64,000 nucleotides of DNA from Pseudomonas oryzihabitans (lineage in GTDB: Bacteria; Pseudomonadota; Gammaproteobacteria; Pseudomonadales; Pseudomonadaceae), in assembly GCF_007665395.1 (NCBI RefSeq), contig NZ_VDND01000001.1, forward strand, positions 124,001-188,000. The letters run 5' to 3'. A program made the position numbers and the translations under genes. The notes below the pieces were generated by a model. The model was not told the origin of the DNA and did not search any database. It was given only the letters and a program-made list of their open reading frames with translations. Positions 9,275-19,269 of this stretch are shown in pieces. Numbering within the stretch: position 1 is the stretch's first letter; each line of letters begins with the position of its first letter.

Positions 9275-10475
9275 GTTGCCCGCCGTGGTACGCGAGGCCG
9301 TGATCGAGGCCCAGGCTCAATCGAGCGATCCGCTGGCCGCGTTCGTCTACGACCTGGACGCGCTGCAGCGACACGTCGCTGCGGTGAGGGCGGAATTGCC
9401 GCCGGGTGTCGAGTTGTTCTACGCCATCAAGGCCAATAGCGAGGCACCGATCCTGGCGACCCTCGCCCCGTTGGTACATGGCTTCGAGATCTCCTCGGGC
9501 GGCGAGATCGACCGGCTGGCTGCCTGCTCGCTGGCCAAGCCCTTCGTCTTCTCGGGGCCTGGTAAGCTGGATTCCGACCTGCGCACCGCCCTGAGCGCCG
9601 GGGTCGAGGCCATCCACCTGGAAAGCCTGGGCGAGATCGAGCGCCTGCAACGCTTGGCCTGCTCGCTGGAGCGCAGGCAGCCGGTCTACATCCGCATCAA
9701 CCCGCAGTTGCCCGCGGGGCTCTCCAGCACCCTTGCCATGGCCGGTACCGCCACGCCCTTCGGTTTCGACGAAGCGGACCTGCCGGCCGCCGTGGCGGCG
9801 GTGGAGGCGGCGAGCCATCTGCAACTCCGCGGCTTCCACGTGCATGCCCTGTCGCACCAGCACTCCGTGGAGCGGCACCTGCAGCTGCTGGATTTCTATC
9901 TTGAGCGCTGGTCGCACTGGCGAAGCCTGGCCCAGCGCCCGGATGAGCTGGTAAGGCTCAACGTCGGTGGCGGAATCGGGGTGGATTATCGCGAAGGGCG
10001 CCTGTTCGACTGGGCACGGCTGTGTCGCCACCTGGGCGCGCGCCTGGCCGAACAGGTGGCGCCACCGCTGATCCGCTTCGAGCCGGGGCGCTTCCTGGCG
10101 GCCTTCTGTGGCTACTACGCCATCGAGGTGCTGGATACCAAGACCAGCCATGGGCAGCATTTCCTGGTCTGTCGCGGCGGGACCCATCAGTTCCGCCTGC
10201 CGGTGGCCCAGGGGCACGATCATCCGGTCCTGCACCTGCCGCGCGAACCTCGTGGCACCGACGGGGCCACTACCGCCTGGACGGTGGTAGGGCAACTCTG
10301 CACCCCCAAGGACATCCTCAGTCGCGCCCGGCCGCTGGGTGACGTGCGGGTCGGGGACCTGCTGGTGCTGCCGTTGGCCGGCGCCTATGGCTACAACATC
10401 TCCCACGTGGACTTCCTTTGCCATCCGCGACCGCGCCAGCTGTTCCTCCCGGCGACCGAGGGCGCCACACCGTGA
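9267..10475 (+). CDS. acsE: PLP-dependent decarboxylase, AcsE type
   Basis: The 402-residue protein belongs to the fold-type III (alanine racemase-like) diaminopimelate/ornithine decarboxylase family. The PLP lysine is in FYAIKANSE (about residue 55), HVHALSHQH follows at about 195, LNVGGGIGVDY binds phosphate, and the late cysteine motif is GQLCTPKDIL. In the achromobactin pathway AcsE removes the carboxylate of the seryl unit so the product carries ethanolamine. The start overlaps the end of acsD by 8 bases, and the next gene starts at the overlapping GTGA. It is the right length for the family. Confidence 0.88.
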   Translation: MGKLPAVVREAVIEAQAQSSDPLAAFVYDLDALQRHVAAVRAELPPGVELFYAIKANSEAPILATLAPLVHGFEISSGGEIDRLAACSLAKPFVFSGPGKLDSDLRTALSAGVEAIHLESLGEIERLQRLACSLERRQPVYIRINPQLPAGLSSTLAMAGTATPFGFDEADLPAAVAAVEAASHLQLRGFHVHALSHQHSVERHLQLLDFYLERWSHWRSLAQRPDELVRLNVGGGIGVDYREGRLFDWARLCRHLGARLAEQVAPPLIRFEPGRFLAAFCGYYAIEVLDTKTSHGQHFLVCRGGTHQFRLPVAQGHDHPVLHLPREPRGTDGATTAWTVVGQLCTPKDILSRARPLGDVRVGDLLVLPLAGAYGYNISHVDFLCHPRPRQLFLPATEGATP

Positions 10476-11878
10476 GGGGAACGGTACCGCGGCGCTGGGT
10501 GGCGGTGAACGTGTTGCTGGGAACCGTCACCGTCAGCCTGGCCAATACCGCGCTCAACCCGGCCTTGCCGGCATTCATCGCCGCCTTCGACCTGGGCCCG
10601 CTGCCGGCCAGCTGGATCGTCGCGGGCTTCATGGTCGCCATGGGCATCACCATGCCGCTGACCGGTTTCCTCGCTGGCCGGGTCGGGCGGCGGCGGCTCT
10701 ACCGCGTTGGCCTGCTGGCCTTCATCGGCGGCTCCGCGGTCGGTGCCCTGGCGGATTCCATCACCGGCGTGCTGGTGGCGCGGGTCATCCAGGGCGTGGC
10801 CAGCGGCCTGATGATTCCCCTGGCGCTGGGCCTCATTTTCTCCGTCTACCCCAAGGCGGAACGGGGCCGGGTGACCGGCTGGTGGGGTGGGGCGGTGATG
10901 CTGGCGCCGGCGGTGGGGCCCCTGTGCGGCAGTCTGCTGCTGCAGCTGTGGGACTGGCGCGCCCTGTTCCTGCTCAACGTCCCGGTGGGCCTGCTGGCCC
11001 TGGCCATGGGGCAGGTGGTATTGCCGGCGGATGGCCCCACCGAGCGCAAACCCTTCGATCTGGCCGGCTACCTGCTGGTCGCCAGCGGCCTGGGGCTGCT
11101 GCTGGTGACCCTTGGCCGGTTGCGCGGGTTGGCAGCCCTGGCCGAGCCGCTGAATCTGCTGGCACTGGTGGCCGGTACGCTGTGCCTGCTCGGCTTCGTC
11201 CGCCTGCAACTGCGGCGAACCCATCCGCTGCTGCCGTTGCGGCTGTTCGGCCAGCGCGGCTACCGGGCCAGCGTCGTCATCGCCGTGGTCCAGGCGGTGG
11301 GCATGTTCGAGTGCCTGCTGCTGCTGCCCCTGCTGATCCAGCTGGTACTGGGACACGGTGCTCTCTGGACCGGGCTGGCACTGCTCTGCACGGCCCTGGC
11401 GGCAGCCCTGTTCGGCCAGGTCGGCGGTCGCCTCCTGGACCGGCGCGGACCCCGCGAGGTGATCGCCGGTGGGCTGCTACTCAGTGGCGTTGCCACCCTG
11501 GCGCTCGGGGTGGTCGGCGCCCATGCCGGCCTGGCCTGGATCTGCGCGCTGATGGTCCTGCGCGGCGTTGGTCTGGGTCTTTCCTATATGCCGGCCACCA
11601 CCGCCGGGCTCAATACCCTGCCGGACAGCCAGGTCACCGAGGGCGCGGCGATGAACAACATCGCCCGGCGGCTGCTGTCCTCGGTGGCCGTGGTCGCGGC
11701 CTCGCTGTGGCTGGAGCTGCGCCTCGGTGGCGCTGCCGGCTGGGGGCCGCGCCAGGCCGCCACCAGCGTCGCCATCCAGGATGCCTTCATCGCCACCGGC
11801 ATCCTCATCCTGCTCGCTTTGCCTTGGGCCTGGCGTTTCCCCATCGCTCAATCCGCTCCCGCTCGGAGGTATCCATGA
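10472..11878 (+). CDS. MFS transporter, DHA2-like, probable siderophore exporter
   Basis: The 468-residue membrane protein of the major facilitator superfamily is predicted to have about 14 transmembrane segments. The first-loop motif GFLAGRVGRRRLYRVG is present, as is RVIQGVASGLMIPLALGLIFSVYP of the drug:H+ antiporter-2 group. I take GTG 10472, which overlaps the acsE stop (GTGA), as the start; 18 further codons upstream are in frame but lie inside acsE. In Dickeya the equivalent position holds yhcA, thought to export achromobactin. Location in the middle of the synthesis operon supports the same role, though export is not proven. Confidence 0.87.
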   Translation: MRGTVPRRWVAVNVLLGTVTVSLANTALNPALPAFIAAFDLGPLPASWIVAGFMVAMGITMPLTGFLAGRVGRRRLYRVGLLAFIGGSAVGALADSITGVLVARVIQGVASGLMIPLALGLIFSVYPKAERGRVTGWWGGAVMLAPAVGPLCGSLLLQLWDWRALFLLNVPVGLLALAMGQVVLPADGPTERKPFDLAGYLLVASGLGLLLVTLGRLRGLAALAEPLNLLALVAGTLCLLGFVRLQLRRTHPLLPLRLFGQRGYRASVVIAVVQAVGMFECLLLLPLLIQLVLGHGALWTGLALLCTALAAALFGQVGGRLLDRRGPREVIAGGLLLSGVATLALGVVGAHAGLAWICALMVLRGVGLGLSYMPATTAGLNTLPDSQVTEGAAMNNIARRLLSSVAVVAASLWLELRLGGAAGWGPRQAATSVAIQDAFIATGILILLALPWAWRFPIAQSAPARRYP

Positions 11879-13716
11879 ACGCTCTTCTTCCGCTCCCGAT
11901 CCAGCCCTGGCCGTCGCCGGCCGATGCCGACCTCTACCGTCAGGTCGAGCAGCGCGTCGTGGCGCAACTGCTGCAGACCCTGATCTACGAAGGGGTACTC
12001 GCGGCCCAGGTAGAGCCCCAGGCCGATGGCCAGGCGCGCTATTGCCTGGCCGGAGCCGCCGCCGACGGCAGCCCGGTAGCGTATCGGGGGATAGGCCCGG
12101 CGCACGCGAGCTTCGGGCTGATCCGTCTGGATCCGCAGCGCCTGGTGCGCGAGGACGCCCAGGGCAGCCGCGCCCCGACCCTGCACGAGACCCTGGCCGA
12201 GCTGCTCGCCGAGCAAGGCGAATCGCCGCTCTGGCCACGCTTCGTCCAGGAGCTGGAGCAGACGCTGCTCAAGGATCTGCAGGCGCGTCGCCAGCCGTAT
12301 CGGCCGGCATGCCCACCCGAGCAACTGGACGTGGACGACCTGGAGCGGCATTTCATGGACGCCCATGGCTATCATCCCTGCTACAAGTCGCGGATCGGCT
12401 TCTCGCTCGAGGAAAACCGTCGCTACGGCCCCGAGTTCGGCGAGCCGATCCAGCTGGTCTGGCTGGCTCTGGCGCGTAAGCGGGCCTCGGTGGGGCATTC
12501 CAGGCGCCTGGATTTCCCGGCCTTCCTCACCGAGGAATTCGGCGCGGAGCGCTGGGCGGTCCTGGCCGCCGAGTGGCGCGAACAGGGGCGGGACCTGGGC
12601 GACTACCAACTGATCCCGGTGCATCCCTGGCAATGGGAGCAGCACTTGGCGGCGCTGTTCCAGCCCGAACTGGTGAGCGGCGAATTGCTCTACCTGGGCA
12701 CCTCCAGCGACCGGTACGCGGCCCAGCAGTCCATCCGCACCCTGGCCAACCGCAGCGCGCCGCAGCGCCCCTACGTCAAGTTGGCGATGTGTCTGACCAA
12801 CACCTCCAGCACCCGTATCCTGGCGCGCCACACGGTGCTCAACGGCCCGCTCATCACCGACTGGCTGCAGCGACTGATCGAAACCGACGCCACCGCCCGC
12901 GACCTGGATTTCGTGGTACTCGGCGAGGTTGCCGGGGTGGCGTTCGACAGTCGCGACCTGCCGGCGAGCCGGGCCGGGCAGGTCTACGGCACCCTGGGCG
13001 CGGTCTGGCGTGAAAGCCTCCATACCTACCTGCGCCCCGGCGAGCAGGGCGTGCCCTTCAATGGCCTGACCCAGGTGGAGAATCGCTATGGCCAGGGCGC
13101 GCCGCAGCCCTTCGTCGCCGCGTGGATCGAGCGCCACGGCCTGGACGCCTGGCTGCAGCAGTTGCTCAAGGTGACGGTGACGCCGCTCATGCATATGCTC
13201 CACGCCGAAGGCATCGGCATGGAGTCCCATGGCCAGAACATCGTGCTGATCCACCGTGACGGCTGGCCGCTGCGCATCGCCCTCAAGGACTTCCACGACG
13301 GCGTACGCTACGCCGAGCGCCACCTGGCACGTCCGGAACTACGCCCGACTCTGGAGCCCTTGCCGGCGAGCCATGCGCGGATCAATCGCAACTCCTTCAT
13401 CCTCACCGAGGACGTGGAGGCGGTACGCGACTTCACCTGCGATGCCTTCTTCTTCATCGCCCTGGGCGAACTGGCGGTCTTTCTACGGCAGCACTTCGCG
13501 TTGCCCGAGGCCGACTTCTGGCGGACGACCGCCAGGGTCATCCTCGACTACCAGCGTGCTCATCCGCAGCACCGCGAGCGCTATGCGTTGTTCGATGTCT
13601 TCGCCCCAACCTTCGAGGTGGAGGAGCTGACCAAGCGACGCCTGCTGGGCGATGGCGAGCGGCGCTTCAAGGCGGTGGCCAACCCGTTGTACGCCTTCCG
13701 GCCCACCCCATGCTGA
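11875..13716 (+). CDS. acsC: NIS siderophore synthetase, AcsC type (IucA/IucC family)
   Basis: This is the second NRPS-independent synthetase of the locus, 613 residues. Typical family blocks are DAHGYHPCYKSRIGFS (about residue 162), LIPVHPWQWEQ (about 246), KLAMCLTNTSSTRIL (about 302) and GMESHGQNIVLIHRDGWPLR in the C-terminal half. These correspond to the nucleotide-binding and acceptor-binding regions of IucA/IucC proteins. The start is ATG 11875 in an ATGA overlap with the exporter gene. It should catalyse one of the later condensations joining diaminobutyrate or oxoglutarate units to the citrate core; which one cannot be read from the sequence. Confidence 0.88.
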   Translation: MNALLPLPIQPWPSPADADLYRQVEQRVVAQLLQTLIYEGVLAAQVEPQADGQARYCLAGAAADGSPVAYRGIGPAHASFGLIRLDPQRLVREDAQGSRAPTLHETLAELLAEQGESPLWPRFVQELEQTLLKDLQARRQPYRPACPPEQLDVDDLERHFMDAHGYHPCYKSRIGFSLEENRRYGPEFGEPIQLVWLALARKRASVGHSRRLDFPAFLTEEFGAERWAVLAAEWREQGRDLGDYQLIPVHPWQWEQHLAALFQPELVSGELLYLGTSSDRYAAQQSIRTLANRSAPQRPYVKLAMCLTNTSSTRILARHTVLNGPLITDWLQRLIETDATARDLDFVVLGEVAGVAFDSRDLPASRAGQVYGTLGAVWRESLHTYLRPGEQGVPFNGLTQVENRYGQGAPQPFVAAWIERHGLDAWLQQLLKVTVTPLMHMLHAEGIGMESHGQNIVLIHRDGWPLRIALKDFHDGVRYAERHLARPELRPTLEPLPASHARINRNSFILTEDVEAVRDFTCDAFFFIALGELAVFLRQHFALPEADFWRTTARVILDYQRAHPQHRERYALFDVFAPTFEVEELTKRRLLGDGERRFKAVANPLYAFRPTPC

Positions 13717-14486
13717 GGCGCAATCGACTCAAGGCCGCCCTGGCCGCCGGCGCGCCCAGTCAGGGGCTGTTCGCGTCGTTGCCGACGCCGGCCAGCATCG
13801 AGTTGATCGCCGAAGCAGGTTACGACTTCGTGATCATCGATACCGAACACGTGTTGATCAATCCGGAAACCCTGGAGAACATGATCCGCACCGCCGAGGG
13901 CTATGACCTCACGCCGCTGGTGCGGGTACCGGATGCCGAGCCCAAGCGGATGTTGCGGCTGCTGGACGCTGGCGCCCAGGGCATCGTGCTGCCCTGCGTC
14001 GAAGATCCCGCGGTATTGGCCGCGGCCGTGCGCGCCTGCAAGTACCACCCGGTGGGCGAGCGTAGTCTCAACGCCGGGCGCCCGGGGGCCTTCGGCAAAT
14101 CCAGCCTGGCCGACTACGTCACCCGGGCCAACCGGCAGATCATGGTGGTCGCCATGATCGAAAGCGCCGTCGGCGTCGCGCGCGCAGCGGAGATCGCCGC
14201 CGTGCCAGGGCTGGATCTGCTGCTCGAAGGGGCGGCGGACCTGTCGCAATCCCTGGGGCGACCCTGGCAGATCGCCGATCCTGAGGTACAGGAGGCGCTG
14301 CGCCGGACCTGGGCCGCCGCCCATGCCCAGGGCGTTCCCTATTGCGCCATCCCCCGGCGACCGGAGGAACTGGACCTCTGGCGCGGCCGGGGCGTCACCA
14401 CCTTCGTGCTCGGCGACGAGCGCGGTATTGCCTTTCGCGCCTTGCAGGCCTGCTTGGCCGCCCATTCCCGTGGAGAACCCTCATGA
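13710..14486 (+). CDS. acsB: HpcH/HpaI aldolase-family protein, AcsB type (probable citrate-forming enzyme)
   Basis: This 258-residue TIM-barrel protein belongs to the HpcH/HpaI aldolase/citrate-lyase family. Visible signatures are FVIIDTEH (about 45), GAQGIVLPCVED (about 88) and VAMIESAVGVARA (about 150), where the acidic residues hold the metal. Its homologue SbnG in the staphyloferrin B locus is a citrate synthase, so AcsB probably supplies citrate locally for AcsD. The gene overlaps acsC by 7 bases and acsA by 4. The citrate-synthase role is transferred from SbnG by family and context, not shown for this protein. Confidence 0.83.
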   Translation: MLRRNRLKAALAAGAPSQGLFASLPTPASIELIAEAGYDFVIIDTEHVLINPETLENMIRTAEGYDLTPLVRVPDAEPKRMLRLLDAGAQGIVLPCVEDPAVLAAAVRACKYHPVGERSLNAGRPGAFGKSSLADYVTRANRQIMVVAMIESAVGVARAAEIAAVPGLDLLLEGAADLSQSLGRPWQIADPEVQEALRRTWAAAHAQGVPYCAIPRRPEELDLWRGRGVTTFVLGDERGIAFRALQACLAAHSRGEPS

Positions 14487-16333
14487 TCGCCCACACCCTC
14501 GCCACTGACCTGGTCCTGCAGGACCTGTTCGACTGCCTGCTCGCCGAAGACGTCTTCGCGGGCGAGGCGGTGACCCTGGAACCGGTCGTCGCGGAGCATC
14601 CCCTTGCCATGCAAGGAGCCACGCCGGAGGTCCGCCTGTGGGAATGGTGCGGCGACCCCAGCGAGCAGCGTTTCCTCGCCGCGCTGGTGCGCCCAGGCAT
14701 CACCCAGGCCTGGGAGAAGGTACCGGGCACCCCGGTGATGGCACGCCAGGGCGACGCCTGGAGCACGCTGTCGCCCGATGCCTTCGTCGCCTTGGTGTTC
14801 GCCCGGGCAGCAGCGGAGCCCGAGCAGGCCAGGGGCATCGCCCTGTTGCGTGAGACCCTCGCCACGAGCCTGCGGCAGACCACCCTGTCCCTGGGCCAGC
14901 CGCTCGTTCCCGGGCCGCTGCTGGAGGGCCGCGGCCGCGACGCCTTCCTGCAACTGGAACGCTGGGCCGCGCTGCGCGACCGCCCGTACCACCCGTTGGC
15001 CAAGGCCAAGCTGGGACTGAATGACGCCGACTACCAGGCCTACCAGGCCGAATTCGCGCAGCCCGTACGCCTGGCCTGGGTGGCGGTGCGGCGCGACCAG
15101 GTGCTGTGCGGGGAGGGCGTGGCGCCGGACGCCGAGGGACCGGCCGAGGCCTTGCTTGCGCCGGCCGACCTCGACGCCTTGCGCGCCGAGTTGCGCCAGC
15201 GTGGCCTGGCGCAGACCCACGTGGCGTTGCCGCTGCATCCCTGGCAACGCACGGAAGGCTTGCCGGGCCGCCTGGACGAGGCCTTCGCCAGCGGTGTCTG
15301 CCAGCATCTGGATTTTGCGGCGGCGCGTTGCCACGCCACCTCGTCACTGCGCTCCATGATCATGGAAGAGGGACCCGGGGTGGACCAGCTCAAGCTGCCG
15401 ATGGCGGTGTATTCCCTGGGTGCGTCGCGCTACCTGCCCGCCGTGAAGATGATCAACGGAGAGCGTAGCGAGGCCCTGCTGCGCCAGGCGCGCACCCTGG
15501 ACCCGCTACTCGCCGAGGGCTTGCACCTGTGCGACGAGCGTCGCTGGTGGGCCTTCATGCCACCGGCGGCGACGCTGTTCGATGAAGCGCCGCGGCACCT
15601 GTCGGCCATGGTGCGTGGCTATCCCGCGGCATTGCTGGCCGATCCGGATTGCCGCCTGCTACCCATGGCCGCCCTCGGCACGCCGTTGCCGGGCAGTCGC
15701 CGGCATTTCTTCGACGACTGGCTGGCCGCGCGGGCCTTGGCGCCGACCCCGGCCAACGTCGCGCGGTTGCTCGGCGAGCTATGCCATCGCTTCATCGACC
15801 TCAACCTGCGCCTGTTCCGCCTCGGCCTGCTGGGCGAGGTGCACGGGCAGAATGCGGTACTGGTCTGGCGCGCCGGGCACATCCAGGGCCTCTTGCTGCG
15901 CGATCACGACTCCCTGCGCCTGTACGTCCCCTGGCTGGAGCGCCAGGGGCTGGCCGATCCGCAGTACCGGATCAAGCCCGGCCACGCCCAGACGCTCTAC
16001 CACGAGCATCCGCGCGACCTGCTGTTCTGGTTCCAGACCCTAGGCATCCAGGTCAACCTCAGGGCCATCTTCGAGACCCTCGCCGACTGCTACGAGCTGC
16101 CGCTGACCACCGCCTGGACCCTGCTGCGGGAGGTGCTGGAGGAGCGCATCGCCGCCCTGGACTTCGATACCGAGGCCCGGTCGCTACTCCGGGAAACGCT
16201 GTTCGAGGCGCCGGACTGGCCACAGAAGTGGCTGCTGCGCCCGATGATCGAGCGGGCCGGCGGGCCGGGTAGCATGCCGTTCGGCAAGGGCAGGGTGGCC
16301 AACCCCTTTCACCAGGTGACGCATGCCCGCTAG
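14483..16333 (+). CDS. acsA: NIS siderophore synthetase, AcsA type (IucA/IucC family)
   Basis: This is the third IucA/IucC-family synthetase, 616 residues. Recognisable elements are RPYHPLAKAKLGL (about 172), LPLHPWQ (about 250), CHATSSLRSMIM (about 283) and EVHGQNAVLVWRAGHIQGLLLRDHDS (about 450). It is translationally coupled to acsB (ATGA) and its end overlaps cbrA by 11 bases. Three NIS synthetases, a DAB aminotransferase, a PLP decarboxylase and a citrate-forming enzyme are the full achromobactin set. AcsA would complete the molecule together with AcsC; its exact substrate is not deducible from sequence alone. Confidence 0.88.
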   Translation: MIAHTLATDLVLQDLFDCLLAEDVFAGEAVTLEPVVAEHPLAMQGATPEVRLWEWCGDPSEQRFLAALVRPGITQAWEKVPGTPVMARQGDAWSTLSPDAFVALVFARAAAEPEQARGIALLRETLATSLRQTTLSLGQPLVPGPLLEGRGRDAFLQLERWAALRDRPYHPLAKAKLGLNDADYQAYQAEFAQPVRLAWVAVRRDQVLCGEGVAPDAEGPAEALLAPADLDALRAELRQRGLAQTHVALPLHPWQRTEGLPGRLDEAFASGVCQHLDFAAARCHATSSLRSMIMEEGPGVDQLKLPMAVYSLGASRYLPAVKMINGERSEALLRQARTLDPLLAEGLHLCDERRWWAFMPPAATLFDEAPRHLSAMVRGYPAALLADPDCRLLPMAALGTPLPGSRRHFFDDWLAARALAPTPANVARLLGELCHRFIDLNLRLFRLGLLGEVHGQNAVLVWRAGHIQGLLLRDHDSLRLYVPWLERQGLADPQYRIKPGHAQTLYHEHPRDLLFWFQTLGIQVNLRAIFETLADCYELPLTTAWTLLREVLEERIAALDFDTEARSLLRETLFEAPDWPQKWLLRPMIERAGGPGSMPFGKGRVANPFHQVTHAR

Positions 16334-17240
16334 GGGTTCGTCGGCGCTGAGCCGCCGCCGCCTGCTCGGGTTCGGCGGCGCTCTGGCGAGCGGCCTGCTC
16401 CTGGGGCCGGGCGTGGCCCGGGCTCAGCCGACACGGGTCGCCACCCTGTTCCAGGGAGCTACCGACAGCGCCGTGGCGCTGGGTCTCACACCGTGCGGCG
16501 TGGTCGAGTCCTGGAGCGAGAAGCCGGTCTATCGGTACCTGCGTCCGGCGCTGGCGGGCGTCCCCTCGCTGGGCCTCGAGACGCAGCCCAGCCTGGAGGA
16601 CCTGGCACTGCTGGCGCCGGAGCTGATAGTCGCCTCGCGCTTTCGCCATGGCCGCATCGCCGCCTTGCTGGAACAGCTCTGCCCGGTGGTGATGCTGGAG
16701 GAGGTCTTCGAATTCCAGCAGACCCTGCGCGCCCTGGGCCTGGCAGTGGGACGCGAAGCCCGGGCCACCGCGTTGCTGCAGGCCTGGCAGGCGCGCATCG
16801 CCCGTTTGCGCGCTGCGCTGCAGCATCACTATGCAGCCCAGTGGCCGCCCACGGTGGCGGTGCTCGACGTGCGCGCCGACCACCTGCGCAGCTACCTGCC
16901 CGACAGCTTCGCCGGGCGAGTACTCAGCGAGCTGGGCTTCGCCTGGCCGGCCGCCAGCCAGGGCAGCCAGGCGCCCTCGCTCAAGCTGACCAATCGGGAA
17001 AGCTTGCCGGTGGTGGACGCCGAGGTCTTCTTCGTCTTCCTCCGCGCCGACCAGGCGGCGGTGCAGCGCAACTACGCGAGCCTGGTCGAGCATCCGCTCT
17101 GGCAACGGCTGAGCGCGCCGCGCCACGGGCAAGTCTGGCGGGTCGACGGCGTGGCCTGGAGTCTCGCCGGCGGTATCCTGGCGGCGAATCTGCTGCTGGA
17201 CGACATCGAGCGCATGCTGGCCGCCGAGGGGGTCGCATGA
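16323..17240 (+). CDS. cbrA: ferric-siderophore ABC transporter, periplasmic binding protein
   Basis: The 305-residue secreted protein has a Tat-type leader: [10 protein letters not shown] (residues 10-19), a hydrophobic stretch and an ARA cleavage site near residue 34. The mature part is a FecB/FhuD-type class III binding protein with a [18 protein letters not shown] segment and a C-terminal [20 protein letters not shown] block. It precedes two FecCD permeases and an ATPase, and follows acsA with an 11-base overlap. It should capture ferric achromobactin in the periplasm; the equivalent Dickeya gene is cbrA. Confidence 0.88.
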   Translation: MPARGSSALSRRRLLGFGGALASGLLLGPGVARAQPTRVATLFQGATDSAVALGLTPCGVVESWSEKPVYRYLRPALAGVPSLGLETQPSLEDLALLAPELIVASRFRHGRIAALLEQLCPVVMLEEVFEFQQTLRALGLAVGREARATALLQAWQARIARLRAALQHHYAAQWPPTVAVLDVRADHLRSYLPDSFAGRVLSELGFAWPAASQGSQAPSLKLTNRESLPVVDAEVFFVFLRADQAAVQRNYASLVEHPLWQRLSAPRHGQVWRVDGVAWSLAGGILAANLLLDDIERMLAAEGVA

Positions 17241-18238
17241 CCGTGCCCCTCAGACTGCTGCTGCTCGCGCTGGCCCTGGCGCTGACTGCCGTGCTGAGCC
17301 TTTCGGTCGGCGCCCGCTGGATCGCGCCTACTACGGTGGTGGCGGCCCTGCTGCAGGAGCCCTCGCTGGCGCTGGACGCCACCCTGGTCAACACCACGCG
17401 CCTGACGCGCCTGCTGGTCGCCCTGGTGGTAGGCGCCAACCTGGCGGTGGCCGGTGCCCTGATGCAGGCCATGACCCGCAATCCCCTGGCCTCGCCGGGG
17501 CTGTTCGGCATCAACGCCGGCGCCACCTTCGCCCTGGTGCTGGGCATCACGCTGCTGGGGCTGTCCAGCGCCGCAAGCTGGATGCTCTGCGCGCTGTTGG
17601 GGGCGGCGGTGGCCGGTACGCTGGTCTGGATCCTGGGCAACCAGGGCCAGGCGCGCCTCACGCCGCTGCGCATCGTACTGGCCGGCGCTGCCCTGGCGGC
17701 ACTGTTCACCGCCTTCAGCCAGGCGCTGCTGGTGGTCAATCAGGAGGGCCTGGACAGCGTGCTGTTCTGGCTGGCCGGTTCGGTCGGTGAACGCAACCTC
17801 GCCACCGTCACGCCGCTACTGGTATTCAGCCTGCTGGCCCTGGGCGCCGCCGGGGTGCTGGCGGCGCAGCTGGATGTGCTGGTCGCCGGTGACGACCTGG
17901 CCCGTGGCCTGGGCCAGCCCATCGGGCTGATCCGGCTGCTGGCCGGGACTCTGGTGATCGGCCTGGCCGGCAGCGCCGTGGCGCTGGCCGGCAATATCGG
18001 CTTCATCGGCCTGCTGGTGCCGCACCTGGTGCGAGGGTTGCTGGCCCGGGCGCGCCACGAGCATCGCTGGCTGATCCCGGGCTGCGCCCTGGGGGGCGCC
18101 TTGCTGCTGGTGCTGGCCGACAGCCTGGCGCGGGTGGTGATCCTGCCCCAGGAAGTGCCGGTGGGCATCATGACGGCCCTGTTCGGTGGACCCTTCTTCA
18201 TCCATCTGGCCCGCCGCGGAGGTCGTCATGGCCGCTGA
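17237..18238 (+). CDS. cbrB: ferric-siderophore ABC transporter permease, FecCD family (first)
   Basis: The 333-residue inner-membrane permease of the BtuC/FecCD family is almost entirely hydrophobic, with about nine or ten membrane segments. The family motif [16 protein letters not shown] (about residue 81) and the ATPase-coupling segment [14 protein letters not shown] (about 255) are present. The start is ATG 17237, overlapping the cbrA stop. The next permease starts 11 bases before its stop. It pairs with cbrC to form the heterodimeric channel for ferric achromobactin. Confidence 0.9.
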   Translation: MTVPLRLLLLALALALTAVLSLSVGARWIAPTTVVAALLQEPSLALDATLVNTTRLTRLLVALVVGANLAVAGALMQAMTRNPLASPGLFGINAGATFALVLGITLLGLSSAASWMLCALLGAAVAGTLVWILGNQGQARLTPLRIVLAGAALAALFTAFSQALLVVNQEGLDSVLFWLAGSVGERNLATVTPLLVFSLLALGAAGVLAAQLDVLVAGDDLARGLGQPIGLIRLLAGTLVIGLAGSAVALAGNIGFIGLLVPHLVRGLLARARHEHRWLIPGCALGGALLLVLADSLARVVILPQEVPVGIMTALFGGPFFIHLARRGGRHGR

Positions 18239-19259
18239 AATCGCCTGGCGGCTCGGCCGCTTTTCCCGGCGGCTGGCGCCGGCCGCCCTGGCTCTAGTGG
18301 CCGGGGTAGCGCTGGTGGCCCTGGCGGTACTCCTGGGCTGCCTGTGCCTCGGCAAGGTCTGGCTGACCCCCGCGCAGGTGGTCGGCACCCTGGTCGGGCG
18401 GCAGGAGCCAGGCCTGGACTTCATCGTCACCCAACTGCGCCTGCCAAGGGCGCTACTGGCGGGCCTGGTCGGTGCCGCCCTGGCGGTCTCCGGCCTGTTG
18501 CTGCAAGGGCAGGTACGCAATCCGCTGGCCTCGCCGGACCTGCTGGGCATCACCAGCGGGGCCAGTGCCGGCGCGGTGGCCTATCTCGCGCTGCTGGCGG
18601 GAAGCCTGGGGCCTGGCGGCTTGCCGCTGGCCGCCATGCTCGGCGCGGGCCTGGCGGCGCTGCTGGTCTATGGCCTGGCCTGGAACCAGGGCGCTTCGCC
18701 GTTGCGGTTGGTGCTGGTGGGGGTCGGGGTCTCGACCATGCTCGCCGCGGCCACCACCTTCCTGCTGGTATTCAGCCCCCTGACCACCACGCTCTCGGCC
18801 TACGTCTGGCTAACCGGGAGCGTCTATGGCGCCAGTTGGCCGGAGGTACGGGCCCTGGCGCTCTGGTGGCTGGCGCTGCTGCTGCCGCTGGCGGCCCTGG
18901 CGCGCCACGCCGTCATGCAGTCGCTCGACGACGACCTGGCGCTTGGCCTCGGCGTCCGCCTGCAGGTGCAGCGCGCGGCCTTGCTGACGCTGGCCGTCGC
19001 CCTGGCGGGGGTGGCCATCGCATGGGGGGGCGCCATCGCCTTCGTCGGCCTCATCGCGCCCCATCTCGCCCGGCGGCTGGTCGCGGGAGGTTTCGCCGGC
19101 CAGGCGTGGATGGCGGCGCTGGTGGGGGCCATGCTGTTGATGCTCGCCGACCTCATCGGGCGTACCCTGTTTTTGCCTCTGGACCTGCCGGCGGGCATCT
19201 TCGTCGCGGCCCTGGGCGCACCGTTCTTTCTCTACCTGCTGATCCGGCAGCCTTCCTGA
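18228..19259 (+). CDS. cbrC: ferric-siderophore ABC transporter permease, FecCD family (second)
   Basis: The 343-residue second FecCD permease of the importer has the same diagnostic blocks as cbr[21 protein letters not shown] (about residue 98) and [17 protein letters not shown] (about 265). I use ATG 18228, with GGAGG about 8 bases upstream and overlapping the cbrB end; 14 codons upstream are in frame but inside cbrB. The ATPase gene follows after 10 bases with its own GAAGGAGT site. It forms the membrane channel together with cbrB. Confidence 0.9.
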   Translation: MAAEIAWRLGRFSRRLAPAALALVAGVALVALAVLLGCLCLGKVWLTPAQVVGTLVGRQEPGLDFIVTQLRLPRALLAGLVGAALAVSGLLLQGQVRNPLASPDLLGITSGASAGAVAYLALLAGSLGPGGLPLAAMLGAGLAALLVYGLAWNQGASPLRLVLVGVGVSTMLAAATTFLLVFSPLTTTLSAYVWLTGSVYGASWPEVRALALWWLALLLPLAALARHAVMQSLDDDLALGLGVRLQVQRAALLTLAVALAGVAIAWGGAIAFVGLIAPHLARRLVAGGFAGQAWMAALVGAMLLMLADLIGRTLFLPLDLPAGIFVAALGAPFFLYLLIRQPS

Positions 19260-19269
19260 AGGAGTCTTC